In this document: positions 34,335 to 43,938 of the stretch, one piece after another
Layout of the letters: each line of letters opens with the position of its first letter
How positions within the stretch are numbered: position 1 is the first letter of the stretch
Assembly (NCBI GenBank): GCA_031277615.1
Contig: JAITMC010000037.1
Span: 99,278 to 163,277, forward strand
Reading direction: 5' to 3'
DNA: 64,000 bases
Source of the DNA: Chryseobacterium sp.
Lineage (GTDB): Bacteria; Bacteroidota; Bacteroidia; Flavobacteriales; Weeksellaceae
Notes under the pieces: model-generated
The model's database searches: none
Told to the model about the DNA's origin: nothing
The model's input: the letters and a program-made list of their open reading frames with translations, nothing else
Translations under genes and position numbers: made by a program

Positions 34335-35690
34335 ATGAGTAAAAAAATTATTCTCAGGCTGTCTGTTCTGATAATCTTTATGTCCTTACTGTGGTCGTGT
34401 CGCAGTGAAGACCTTTTAACCGACAATAAGGAAACACCTCCTTCTAAATTTAAAGTATTTACTTCCAAAAACGGAGAAAAAGTAAATTACGCTGAAGGGT
34501 TTAAAATCCTTATGGAAAAACATGACAGTATAAACAATGAGCAGCACACAGCAAAAGCAATGAAAAATGCCTTTGAAAGTTCTAAAAATGTATCTGACGA
34601 GTATATAGAGTTTAATATCCGTTCCGAAGATTTTATCTCTGATACAGGCGCAAGATGGATTGTTTACCCTACCATTAAAAACTCTTCAGTTACCGGACTT
34701 ATTGCAGGAATATTGAATAAAGATGAAACCTTAGTGGAATTCAGAGAATTAATGCCCGGAAGTGAATATTATGATAATGCACTACCTTTGTTTCGGGAAC
34801 ATTATCAGAAAAGCCTGATTTCCGCAAGACAGGCGAATAAGAATGGTAAATGTGGTTTTTTTGGACAACCACCCTGTGAAATTGATGTTATTGTTATCAC
34901 ACCTACTAACCCAGGTGGGGGAGGCCCATGGATTCCGGGATCAGGAGGAGAAAGCCCTCCAAAAGGATGTGCTAAATATAGCAACTGTATAAATCCTGAT
35001 GGAGGAGGAGGTGGTGAAGGTATGGATGGGCAAGACTTAAATCCATGTCTTAAAATTGCTCAAAAACAAAATAATCCAAAATATTCAGCTAAATTTAATG
35101 CTCTTAATAAACCGGAAATTTTTAACATGGATAAAGAAAGAGGTTATTATGAAAAACAACCTCCGTTAGGGGTAAATGCTACAGCAGGATTTGTTCAGGT
35201 TGATGGCCCTCCGGGAACTACAGGACTTGACCTTCCTGATGATACTACAGGGATCTCAGGCTTATTTCATTCACATAATAATGTGGATGGAAGTGTTAAA
35301 ATATTTTCTCCTACAGATGTTAGAACCTTCATTAATACATTCCTTAAAAATGCAAGAGAATATGGAGGTGGATATGGAAATGCATTTTCTACAGTTGTAA
35401 CTTCAGCAGGAAGCTATACCTTAAAGTATACAGGAACTACACATCCAGGGGGAGTAAATTATGATACCGGACAAATATGGGAAGAATGGTATGAAAAAGA
35501 AATACAGAATATCATGGATAAGGATGGAAATTTACCTCAAGATAAAGTAGAGAATGTATTTAGCAGGTTTTTAAAGGAAGTAGTTAATAAACCAGGCTTG
35601 GAAGTATTTAAAGTTACAGCAAATACAGCTATTAAACTTACATATAACTCAATTACAAAAGAAACTGATAAAGACAATTGTCCTCATTAA
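34335..35690 (+). CDS. Lipoprotein with C-terminal JAMM-like HxH...SxxD motif, possible toxin
   Basis: 451 aa, no full family recognised. Signal peptide with lipobox LLWSC (Cys22) followed by RSED, acidic as in Bacteroidetes surface-export signals. N-terminal ~25-190 is a region resembling other Chryseobacterium lipoproteins; then a Gly/Pro/Cys-rich linker ~192-240; the C-terminal part has HSHNN (H312, H314) and SPTD (S325, D328), a JAMM/MPN-type metalloprotease pattern with a longer-than-usual spacer. Followed after 18 bases by a DUF6705 gene. A polymorphic-toxin architecture is inference. Confidence 0.55.
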   Translation: MSKKIILRLSVLIIFMSLLWSCRSEDLLTDNKETPPSKFKVFTSKNGEKVNYAEGFKILMEKHDSINNEQHTAKAMKNAFESSKNVSDEYIEFNIRSEDFISDTGARWIVYPTIKNSSVTGLIAGILNKDETLVEFRELMPGSEYYDNALPLFREHYQKSLISARQANKNGKCGFFGQPPCEIDVIVITPTNPGGGGPWIPGSGGESPPKGCAKYSNCINPDGGGGGEGMDGQDLNPCLKIAQKQNNPKYSAKFNALNKPEIFNMDKERGYYEKQPPLGVNATAGFVQVDGPPGTTGLDLPDDTTGISGLFHSHNNVDGSVKIFSPTDVRTFINTFLKNAREYGGGYGNAFSTVVTSAGSYTLKYTGTTHPGGVNYDTGQIWEEWYEKEIQNIMDKDGNLPQDKVENVFSRFLKEVVNKPGLEVFKVTANTAIKLTYNSITKETDKDNCPH

Positions 35691-35708
35691 TTTATTAAAT
35701 ATTAAAAA

Positions 35709-36263
35709 ATGAAAATTCTATTTTTTACCACTATATTATTCATTGGAATATCTTGCAAAGCACAAAACTATCCTTTGACAACGACAGAGTCTGTTCCTCA
35801 GGGATCTTATATTACAGATACTCAAAATGAGCTTCCTGCTTTTGAAGGAAATTGGATGGGAACTTGGAAAGGAAAAACTTTTCTTATTAATTTTAAAAAA
35901 ATGGTGCATGAATATGATGATCACTATAAGTCATATAGAGATTACCTCATAGGGAAGTTCCAGGTCAAAGATACCTCTGGAAATATACTCTTTGACAATC
36001 TGAACGTCTCTGATAGTAATGCTAAAATTGAGGGGGGAAAAATATTTCCTACTGGGAAATATGTTTTAACATATGTTGATTCTGATTTATGTCTTAAAAG
36101 TGGACGCATTTTTATAGAATTTACAAATAGTACTAAATCTGAAATGAAGTTTAAATTTATGGAAACAAGTCAGCTAATAGATAAGGATTGTTTTTATCAC
36201 GGGAAACCAGCTGATCAGAGACCTGAGCCTTTGCCTAAAGAAATTATTTTAACAAAACAATAA
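35709..36263 (+). CDS. DUF6705 family lipoprotein-like protein
   Basis: 184 aa. Signal peptide KILFFTTILFIGISCKAQ, cleavage at the lipobox Cys16 or after AQ. Core features ELPAFEGNWMGTWKGKTFLI, DYLIGKFQVKD, IFPTGKYVLTYVDSDLCLKSGRI match the DUF6705 family found in Flavobacteriia. Function unknown. Close linkage (18 bases) to the JAMM-motif lipoprotein gene suggests the two act together, perhaps as cognate protection. Ends at a strong terminator. Confidence 0.72.
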   Translation: MKILFFTTILFIGISCKAQNYPLTTTESVPQGSYITDTQNELPAFEGNWMGTWKGKTFLINFKKMVHEYDDHYKSYRDYLIGKFQVKDTSGNILFDNLNVSDSNAKIEGGKIFPTGKYVLTYVDSDLCLKSGRIFIEFTNSTKSEMKFKFMETSQLIDKDCFYHGKPADQRPEPLPKEIILTKQ

Positions 36264-36653
36264 ATATAAACCTCCAATTGGAGGTTTTTTTATACATACT
36301 TAGCAACTACTAATAGAGATAATATTATCATTACAAAAGAAGTAAAATACTTTTACGTTCTTTTCGCTATTTTTATCTTCTTCTTGGTACAAATTTGCAA
36401 ATGTAAATTTTTACGGTTTTGTATCCAGTTGACACAAATATAGACACTTTTAATATTTACAAATTATAATTAATTGATTTTAAATTATTTACAAATAACT
36501 CCTAGCATAAATCCAGCCTGATAACTTTATCCAATCTATTTTTGAACAACGTAATTTTTTTAATTACGGGCATACCTCTAATTAGAGTAATGATAACTAC
36601 AAAAAGTACCAGCCCTTTCATGACCTCCATCATCCATCATCCTTCACCCGGCC
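36264..36653. other. AT-rich intergenic spacer
   Basis: About 390 bp. Carries the terminator at 36269-36291. The remainder is AT-rich; a minus-strand TACATTTG near 36396-36403 matches the -7 box but no minus-strand gene follows. Nothing else recognised. Confidence 0.5.
36269..36291 (+). terminator. Intrinsic terminator of the DUF6705 gene
   Basis: AACCTCC, AATT, GGAGGTTTTTTT, six bases past the stop codon. Confidence 0.85.
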
Positions 36654-37298
36654 TCAGACCTCATGAATCTCTGAATCCGTAAACACAAAAAACTTTCCGC
36701 CTTTGGGGATATTTTTGGTATCCAGTCCGGTAAATTCACTGAAAGCGGGAAGAAGAAGCTGTCCGGAAGTCTGTACAAAGCAGGGAAGTCTGAAACTTTT
36801 TACCGCAGAATTCAGGACAACGCCGGGATGAATATGTCCGGTGATCTGAAATCCGGAACGGGTCTTATCAAAATCGTGGATGAAGATAAAATCGTCAATC
36901 TGTAAAAGCCCGGCCCTGAAATTAAGACATAATTTCCTTTCAAGAGATTCTGTGATCCGGTCGTGATTTCCTTCGATCAGATAAAATTGGAGGTCCGGAT
37001 ACCGGTTTCTCCATTGGCAGAACTCATCTACATCAGAATTATCTCCGGCATGGAGCAGATCGCCCACTACAATGAATTTTTCAGGCTGGAAATAGGCGAT
37101 GAGCACAGAAAGTCTTTCCAGATCACTTTTCATAATATGATTGGCCAGTGCAATCCCGTTTTTCCGGAAATGGGCCGTCTTCCCAATGTGAAGATCCGAA
37201 AGAATTAATGCTTTTTCTCTTTTCCAGAAAGCAGCACGCTGATTGGTTAAAGTGAAAACTTCGTTGTGGATCGTGATATTTTTTAGCGCAATATTCAA
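36654..37298 (-). CDS. pdeM: Ligase-associated DNA damage response endonuclease PdeM
   Basis: 214-aa calcineurin-like metallophosphoesterase. Metal-site motifs in order: ILSDLHIGKTAHFRKNGIA, IVVGDLLHAGDNSDVDEF, YLIEGNHDR, ITGHIHPGV. This is the nuclease of the Lhr/ligase/exonuclease/PDE repair module. Last gene of the four-gene minus-strand group and 125 bp from the helicase gene. Role: DNA-end processing in repair (family knowledge). Confidence 0.92.
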   Translation of the reverse strand: MNIALKNITIHNEVFTLTNQRAAFWKREKALILSDLHIGKTAHFRKNGIALANHIMKSDLERLSVLIAYFQPEKFIVVGDLLHAGDNSDVDEFCQWRNRYPDLQFYLIEGNHDRITESLERKLCLNFRAGLLQIDDFIFIHDFDKTRSGFQITGHIHPGVVLNSAVKSFRLPCFVQTSGQLLLPAFSEFTGLDTKNIPKGGKFFVFTDSEIHEV

Positions 37299-37423
37299 AA
37301 GAGAAGATGATTAAAAAGTTAATGGTTAGTAGTGGATAATGAATTTCAATTCGTAAGTCAATAATCAGCCGCATTGACAAATAAAAATTAAAAGCGAGAT
37401 CAATTGACCATTCACCACCAATG

Positions 37424-39874
37424 TTATGGTCCGTTTTTTCTCGCCTGTTCCACCATTTTCCTGATCCTTGCATCAAGGCTTTCACTGGATAAGGTTTGTC
37501 TCAGGCTGTCAACTTTTATCGGAAAGCTGAGTGGCGTAAAGGTATTGGAATATTTTAAAATAATCCTGGATTTTTCTATTCTTTTAAAAGCTTCTACCAA
37601 TCGCTGTTCCTGAAGCTGCATATTGAAAACTTCGGTATACGCCTGTTTTACCAGAAAATGATTGGGGTCATGGTCTTCCAGTACTTTAAAAATCAGTCCG
37701 GCAGAGCTCTGAAGAGATTTGTTGGAACGCTGTTTCCCGGCATAATTCTGAATCACCATTCCGGAGATGACCGCAATATCCCTGAACTTCCTTCTCGCCA
37801 TTTCTGCGGAATTGATACTGGCAATCACATCGTTCATCAGGTTTTCCCGGGTTAAAACAGAGTGCAGGTTTTCTTCATTCAGAGGAATTTCTTTATCGCT
37901 GAACAGTTCAAAACCATAATCATTCATCGCCATGGAAAAAGAAATCGGAGCCAGTTTTGAAATCCGGTAGGCCATCAGGGCGGCCATCACTTCGTGTACC
38001 AGACGGCCTTCAAAAGGATACATGAACAGGTGGTAACCTTCCCGGTTTTTGATCATTTCTACCAGAAACTCATCTTCCTTGGGAATATGGGAATTCTTTT
38101 CCTGCCGCACAAGGAGGGGATGCAGGAATTTAAGTTCTTTTTCCGAGGTTTTGGGATTCAGGGCATGAGACAGCTTTTCCCTTAAAAAATGGCCTAAGTT
38201 GGAACTTAAAGGAAGCCTTCCACCCAGATAGCTCGGAGCCATTGCTTTTCCTTTGGCCGCTCTTACATAAACGGTCATATCTTTGATCATCACCACTTCA
38301 AGAGTACGTCCGGCCAGAATAAATCTCTCTTCTTTCTTGAGTTTTGAAATAAAATATTCTTCCACCATTCCGATATATCCGCCTGAAATAAACTTTACCT
38401 TCAGCATGGCATCACTCACGATCACGCCCATATTCATACGGTGAAGCATCGCAATTTTTCTGGATGTTACCTTATACAGACCATCTTCCATAATAACAAT
38501 CTTATGGAATTCCTCATAGCTTTTCAAAACGCTTCCGCCAATCGTCAGGAAATCAAGAATCCCTTTCCATTCTTCGTCCATTATTTCCTGGAAGGCATAT
38601 ACTTTTTTGATCCTTTCGTACGTTTCTTCAGGGTAGAAGCCATCACCAACGGCTAAAGTCATCAGGAACTGAACCAGTACATCAAAGCACAGAACCTGAG
38701 GCTCACGCGGCTCCGTTACCTTCTGCTTCACAGCCTCCTTTAAGGCAGAAACTTCAATCAGCTCCAGGGAATGTGTAGGAACACAGTAAATTTTTGAGGT
38801 TTCAAAAGGGGAGTGGCCGCTCCGCCCTGCCCGCTGAAGAAACCTGGCTACTCCTTTGGCGGATCCGATCTGAATGACCGTATCTACAGGTTTGAAATCG
38901 ATTCCAAGGTCCAGTGATGAGGTAGATACAACTGCTTTGAGCTTTCCGCAGCTTAGATTTTCCTCGATCCATATTCTGAGATGGGCATCAATGGAGCTGT
39001 GGTGAATAGCGATCTGGCCTGCAAAATCAGGATAGGCATCGAGCAGCAGCTGATACCACATTTCACTCTGGCTTCTTGTATTGGTAAAAACAATGGTAGA
39101 GGTTGATTCCAGAATGACCGGTACAATTTTATCCGCAAGCCTTGCTCCCAGATGTCCGGCCCAGGGAAGAACTTCCACTTCATCAGGAAATACCGGAAGG
39201 ATCTCTATTTTTTTATGCTCTTTAGCTGTGATCTTTGTTTTTTTGATGTCGTAAGGGATCAACACATCCATGGCTTCATCAAGATTTCCGATCGTAGCCG
39301 TGATTCCCCATATTTTCATAGCGGGAGCATATTTCCTCAGTTGGGAAATGCCCAATTCCACCATAACACCGCGTTTGGAGCCCAGTAGTTCATGCCATTC
39401 ATCTACGGCAGTACATTGTAACGCCTGAAAAAAACGATCATGATTTTTCTGTCCCAGAAGCAGATGAAGACTTTCCGGAGTAACCACCAGGATTTCGGGC
39501 ATATTCCTTACCTGCTGCTGTCTTACTTTGGGATCTGTATCGCCGTTTCTTACGCCCACCGCCCAATCCAGACCGATTTCGGTAATGGTTTCTTCCATCG
39601 CTTTGGCAATATCTTTGGCCAGAGAACGGAGCGGGGTGATCCAGATCATTTTGAGCCCCTTTTTATAGGTTTCGGGACGGTTCATGAAATCTGAAACCAA
39701 AGCCAGGAATACAGAAAATGTTTTCCCGAATCCTGTTGGAGCCACAACCATTCCACTGTAGCCACGCCCGAATTTCTGCCAGGTATCTACCTGAAACTTA
39801 AAAGGGGAAATTCCCCTGTCGGCCATCCACTGCTGAATGACTTTAAATCCGTTGGTATCTTCAAATGCCTTCAA
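37424..39874 (-). CDS. Ligase-associated DNA damage response DEXH-box helicase (Lhr-type)
   Basis: 816-aa superfamily 2 helicase. Walker A APTGFGKT (K51), motif II DEWH in TAVDEWHELLGSKRG, motif III GITATIG, motif V/VI VVSTSSLDLGIDFK and QRAGRSGH. After the two RecA domains come the Lhr-core winged helix and DUF4145-like region ~500-800. Length and neighbours match the ligase-associated subfamily. One base from the ligase gene; the group is one operon. Confidence 0.93.
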   Translation of the reverse strand: MKAFEDTNGFKVIQQWMADRGISPFKFQVDTWQKFGRGYSGMVVAPTGFGKTFSVFLALVSDFMNRPETYKKGLKMIWITPLRSLAKDIAKAMEETITEIGLDWAVGVRNGDTDPKVRQQQVRNMPEILVVTPESLHLLLGQKNHDRFFQALQCTAVDEWHELLGSKRGVMVELGISQLRKYAPAMKIWGITATIGNLDEAMDVLIPYDIKKTKITAKEHKKIEILPVFPDEVEVLPWAGHLGARLADKIVPVILESTSTIVFTNTRSQSEMWYQLLLDAYPDFAGQIAIHHSSIDAHLRIWIEENLSCGKLKAVVSTSSLDLGIDFKPVDTVIQIGSAKGVARFLQRAGRSGHSPFETSKIYCVPTHSLELIEVSALKEAVKQKVTEPREPQVLCFDVLVQFLMTLAVGDGFYPEETYERIKKVYAFQEIMDEEWKGILDFLTIGGSVLKSYEEFHKIVIMEDGLYKVTSRKIAMLHRMNMGVIVSDAMLKVKFISGGYIGMVEEYFISKLKKEERFILAGRTLEVVMIKDMTVYVRAAKGKAMAPSYLGGRLPLSSNLGHFLREKLSHALNPKTSEKELKFLHPLLVRQEKNSHIPKEDEFLVEMIKNREGYHLFMYPFEGRLVHEVMAALMAYRISKLAPISFSMAMNDYGFELFSDKEIPLNEENLHSVLTRENLMNDVIASINSAEMARRKFRDIAVISGMVIQNYAGKQRSNKSLQSSAGLIFKVLEDHDPNHFLVKQAYTEVFNMQLQEQRLVEAFKRIEKSRIILKYSNTFTPLSFPIKVDSLRQTLSSESLDARIRKMVEQARKNGP

Positions 39875-39875
39875 T

Positions 39876-41456
39876 TTATTGTATCAGTTTTTTAATTTCT
39901 TCCAGATCATCAATTTCGTCAACCGTTTTATCCCGGCGCCATCTTACAATCCGCGGAAACCTTAAGGCCACGCCGCTTTTATGCCTGCTGCTGAAACCTA
40001 TTCCTTCAAAAGCGATCTCAAAGACCAGCTCTGCCTTTACCGTTCGCACAGGTCCGAATTTTTCAATAGCATTTTTATTGACAAACCGGCTGACTTCCAT
40101 AATCTCTTTATCGGTAAGTCCGGAGTAGGCTTTAGCAATAGTTACCAGTGTATCACCGTTTTTTACGGCAAACGTATAATCCGTATAATAAGCACTTCTT
40201 CTGCCGCTTCCTTTCTGGGCGTAGATAAGGACTGCATCAATCGTAAGCGGGCTGACTTTCCATTTCCACCAGTCACCTTTCTTCCTTCCTGAATGGTAGG
40301 GAGAATTTTTCTGCTTCAGCATAAGACCTTCACTGTTTATTTCACGGGATTCTTCGCGGATCCTGTTCAGCTCGGTCCAGTTTTCAAATGGTATTGTTTG
40401 GGAAATTCTGATATTTCCGGGAGGCTTATTCAGCAGCAATTCTTCAAGCATTGCTCTCCTTGCGCTTATCGGCTTTTCCCGGAGATCAGTGCCTTCCAGT
40501 TCCAGAAGGTCATAAACAAAAACTTCAATGGGAATGTCCGCAAGCATTTTCTTTGTTAAAGTTTTCCTGTTTAATCTTTTCTGTAATTCATTAAAATTTA
40601 ATATATTACCCTCTTTTACCGCAAGTATTTCTCCATCTAAAACAAAGCTCCCTTTCATGGCTTGTACGGCATCCCTGATTTCCGGAAACTGATCCGTTAC
40701 CAGTTCTTCCCCTCTCGACCATATGAAAACTTCATCATTCCTCCGGATGATCTGTCCGCGGATTCCGTCCCATTTATATTCAATCTGCCATGCATCCGGA
40801 TCACCCAGATCTTCCAGTTCTTTTTCCAGCGGATAGGCCAGGCAGAAAGGATAGGGTTTCGAATTATCAGGATTCACATTTTCAGCAGAAATCAGTTCCT
40901 GGAATGAGATCTCACCGGGCTGCCATTTCCCTGTAAGACTGTGCATCAGCGCACTGGATTCCTGTCCGGAAAATTTTGTCAGCGCATTGATCAGTGTTTT
41001 ATCAGATACCCCGATGCGGAAACTTCCGCCCAGCAGTTTGTTGAAGATCAGTCTTTCCGTATAATCCAGTCCGTTCCAGGATTGCAAGACAAACTCCTTT
41101 TTCTCAGTATCCGTTTTATTTTTTAAAAGAAGAATATCATTCATCCACTGTGATAAAGTACGGTCTATCTTTTCAGCAGGTGGCGGAAGGATCAGAGAAA
41201 GGGTTTCTCCCAGGTCGCCAACGGAAGAATAGGATTCCTGAAAAAGCCAGAACGGCAGTTGTGCGATCTCCAGGGCCCATTCTTTCATATAATTGGTATT
41301 GACGTTCCGTTTCGGCCTTTTTCCGGTGAACAGGGCGATAAACCAGACTTTGTCTTCATCCGGGGCCCGTTCCAGATAATCGATGATGGCATCAATTTTA
41401 GCATTGGTTTTATTGGTAGTTTCCAGGGCATTGATAAGGTCTGCAAAGTGTTTCAT
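39876..41456 (-). CDS. ATP-dependent DNA ligase (ligase-associated repair module)
   Basis: 526-aa ligase. N-terminal DNA-binding domain (~1-200), adenylation domain with motif I YKWDGIRGQI (lysine nucleophile at about 222), EVFIWSRGEELV, SFVLDGEILAVKEG, SEGLMLKQKNSPYHSG and DWWKWKVSP, then OB-fold with RFPRIVRWRRDK. Its stop codon is four bases inside the start of the exonuclease gene in the opposite order (overlap 41453-41456), i.e. translationally coupled. Confidence 0.93.
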   Translation of the reverse strand: MKHFADLINALETTNKTNAKIDAIIDYLERAPDEDKVWFIALFTGKRPKRNVNTNYMKEWALEIAQLPFWLFQESYSSVGDLGETLSLILPPPAEKIDRTLSQWMNDILLLKNKTDTEKKEFVLQSWNGLDYTERLIFNKLLGGSFRIGVSDKTLINALTKFSGQESSALMHSLTGKWQPGEISFQELISAENVNPDNSKPYPFCLAYPLEKELEDLGDPDAWQIEYKWDGIRGQIIRRNDEVFIWSRGEELVTDQFPEIRDAVQAMKGSFVLDGEILAVKEGNILNFNELQKRLNRKTLTKKMLADIPIEVFVYDLLELEGTDLREKPISARRAMLEELLLNKPPGNIRISQTIPFENWTELNRIREESREINSEGLMLKQKNSPYHSGRKKGDWWKWKVSPLTIDAVLIYAQKGSGRRSAYYTDYTFAVKNGDTLVTIAKAYSGLTDKEIMEVSRFVNKNAIEKFGPVRTVKAELVFEIAFEGIGFSSRHKSGVALRFPRIVRWRRDKTVDEIDDLEEIKKLIQ

Positions 41457-42517
41457 GGCTCAGGATTTTCAATGATTTCTTTTTCAGATTCTTCTTCGTC
41501 ATCACCAAACAGGGTTTCTATAACATCCGCTTTAATTCCGATTTCATTCAGGTATTTTGAAAAAATTTCGGTCTGCCCGTGGGTTACATGAACCATTTCT
41601 GCTTCTGTTGCTTTTACGGCCTGAAGAAGACCTTTCCAGTCGGCATGGTCACTCATGGCAAATCCGGCATCCGCACTGCGCCATCTCCGGGCTCCCCGGA
41701 CCTGCATCCATCCCGAACAAATGGCTGTAGCAGCATCTGGGATCTTTTTAATGATATTGCTGTCCAATAAAGCAGGAGGAACAATAACGATTTCGTGTTG
41801 AAGTTCTTTGAGACTTTCCCTGAAATCTGCAGTCCGGTAATCGGGAAGATTGATGCCTGATGTCTCAAAAGCTTCATTCAGTTTTCCGATGGAATAATGA
41901 ACATAAATATTTCCGAGGCCTTCAACGGCCTTCATGATCCGTTGGGCTTTTCCCAGAGAGTATCCTATAAATACGGAGGTCTTTGAATTTTCCTGATTCT
42001 TCAGGACCCAGCTTTGAAGCTTTTTATTAAGATCCTGAACTTCCAGCCAATTGTAAATGGGAAGGCCAAATGTACTTTCTGTGACAAATTCATGGCACCG
42101 TACCAGTTCAAAAGGAGTACTCAGACCATCATCCTGCACCTTATAATCTCCGGAAATAACGGTTACAAAGCCTTTATATTCCAGCCGGATCTGTGCTGAT
42201 CCTATAATATGTCCTGCCGGATGCAGGGATACTTTTACCCCGTTGATGATAATGGTTTCTCCATATTCAACACTCTGGCAATTGATATCAGGCCCGATTC
42301 TCTGGTACAGAACAGGTTTTGTAAAATGATGACACAGATATTTCTTCATACCCCAACGGGCATGGTCTGCGTGCCCGTGAGTGATAACGGCCATATCTAC
42401 AGGTCTCCAGGGATCAATATAAAAATTTCCCTTTGGACAGTAAATTCCTTTTTTTGTGAATGTGATTAATTTCAATGGTGTGATCGGTTTATATTTTACA
42501 TTCAAAAATCCCACCAA
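41453..42517 (-). CDS. Ligase-associated DNA damage response exonuclease (MBL fold)
   Basis: 354-aa metallo-beta-lactamase-fold, beta-CASP-type exonuclease, SNM1/Artemis-like. HxHxDH motif THGHADHARWGMKKY, PAGHIIGSAQIRLE, VTVISGDYKVQ, ITYSLGKAQRI-like segment, and MSDHADW near the C-terminus. First gene of the operon. The family usually starts close to LITFTKKGIYCP, so a TTG or other internal start ~14 codons downstream of ATG 42517 is possible. Confidence 0.9.
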   Translation of the reverse strand: MVGFLNVKYKPITPLKLITFTKKGIYCPKGNFYIDPWRPVDMAVITHGHADHARWGMKKYLCHHFTKPVLYQRIGPDINCQSVEYGETIIINGVKVSLHPAGHIIGSAQIRLEYKGFVTVISGDYKVQDDGLSTPFELVRCHEFVTESTFGLPIYNWLEVQDLNKKLQSWVLKNQENSKTSVFIGYSLGKAQRIMKAVEGLGNIYVHYSIGKLNEAFETSGINLPDYRTADFRESLKELQHEIVIVPPALLDSNIIKKIPDAATAICSGWMQVRGARRWRSADAGFAMSDHADWKGLLQAVKATEAEMVHVTHGQTEIFSKYLNEIGIKADVIETLFGDDEEESEKEIIENPEP

Positions 42518-42681
42518 ATTCAGCTGACCGGTTGATTTTATCCTTATTGCATAAAAATAACTGATTATGAAAACTCATCCATACCAATGTGAGCCTTGAG
42601 CCAATATAAAGTTGAACTTTTCACCAATACAAGAACCTTGAAATTCACTGAAATTTGTAAAGTCAATTAAAAACAAAAACA

Positions 42682-43473
42682 ATGAGTAAAACAATTCTAA
42701 TTACAGGAGCCGCAAGCGGATTCGGAAAGATCGCTGCTTTTGACCTTGCCAAAAAAGGAAACAAAGTGATTGCCACTGCACAGACTTACCCTCAGATGAG
42801 TGACCTGATCAGGGAATCCAAAGAACAGGGACTTGATATCACCGCTGATAAACTGGATGTAACCAACGCAAGGGATATCGATTATATCCTGAAGAAGTAT
42901 GATATTGATATTCTGATCAGCAATGCCGGAATCATGGAAGGTGGGCCTATCGCAGAACAGCCTGTAGACCTTATCCGTTCGATGTTCGAGATTAATGTTT
43001 TCGGAGCTTTGGAACTGGCTCAGGGATTCGTCAGAAAATTTATTGATAAGAAACAGGCCGGAAAAATCGTATTCACATCATCTATGGGAGGGCTATGGAC
43101 GGTTCCTTATGTAGCGGCGTACTGTGCATCCAAACATGCCCTGGAATCTATCGCCGAAGGACTGAAAACGGAGCTGGCACCTTTCAATATCAAAATCGCG
43201 ACCTGTAATCCGGGGGTATTCGGGACAGGATTTAATGACAGGGGAGTGGATTCTATCTTCCGCTGGTACGATCCGAAGGTAAATTTTACTCCCGAGTCTG
43301 CTTTTGACGGGGCTTCAGAATCTCTTGCCCATCAGCTGGATCCACAGTCTATGGCTGATGTGATTGTAAATGTGGCTCTGGATGACAACAGTAATTTCAG
43401 AAATGTGCATCCTAAAGAAACGGAAGATTTTGTTAAACAGCTCCAGGCAGATGCATGGACGGCAAAAAGTTAA
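42682..43473 (+). CDS. Short-chain dehydrogenase/reductase
   Basis: 263-aa classical SDR. Cofactor motif TGAASGFGKIAAF, NNAG-like SNAGIMEGG, catalytic Ser in TSSMGG and YxxxK in YCASKHALES. Substrate unknown. Co-directional with a heme-binding-type protein (three-base gap) and an AraC regulator, likely one operon. Divergent from the repair operon over 164 bp. Confidence 0.92.
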   Translation: MSKTILITGAASGFGKIAAFDLAKKGNKVIATAQTYPQMSDLIRESKEQGLDITADKLDVTNARDIDYILKKYDIDILISNAGIMEGGPIAEQPVDLIRSMFEINVFGALELAQGFVRKFIDKKQAGKIVFTSSMGGLWTVPYVAAYCASKHALESIAEGLKTELAPFNIKIATCNPGVFGTGFNDRGVDSIFRWYDPKVNFTPESAFDGASESLAHQLDPQSMADVIVNVALDDNSNFRNVHPKETEDFVKQLQADAWTAKS

Positions 43474-43476
43474 GCT

Positions 43477-43881
43477 ATGGCAGAATTACAATATAAGCAG
43501 GCCGAAAAAGCACTTCTTGCGGCTGTAGAAAAAGCCCGTTCCATGGATATTGCCGTGAGTATTGCCGTTGTAGATGCGGGAGGACATCTGATGGCACTGG
43601 CAAGGCTGGACAGCGTGTACGGAGTCGTTGATTTTGCCCTGAAAAAAGCCCGTACTGCGGTGATGTTCGGTGTCGACAGTGAGGTGATGGGAAGCATTAT
43701 TTCCGGGGCGGATATTCACGGGTATGGTATGCTGAATTCTAACGAAGGACTTCTGACTATTGCAGGAGGAGTGGTCATCAGGAATTCCGATGGAAAAGTG
43801 ATCGGCGCTGTGGGTTCTTCCGGAGGAACGCCTGAACAGGATAAGGAGATTGCCCAAGCGGGAGCGACAAGTCTTTATTAG
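43477..43881 (+). CDS. GlcG/HbpS-type heme-degrading domain protein (DUF336)
   Basis: 134-aa protein: IAVSIAVVDAGGHLMALARLD, SVYGVVDFALKKARTA, GGVVIRNSDGKVIGAVGSSG and GTPEQDKEIAQAG are the GlcG/HbpS features. Known members bind heme or sense redox stress, often beside oxidoreductases. Three bases after the SDR; likely translationally linked. Confidence 0.9.
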   Translation: MAELQYKQAEKALLAAVEKARSMDIAVSIAVVDAGGHLMALARLDSVYGVVDFALKKARTAVMFGVDSEVMGSIISGADIHGYGMLNSNEGLLTIAGGVVIRNSDGKVIGAVGSSGGTPEQDKEIAQAGATSLY

Positions 43882-43938
43882 CAGAATTTAAAATCCGGAT
43901 GACAGGCTTTTAAAATTATATTAATTTCTGATATTTGT

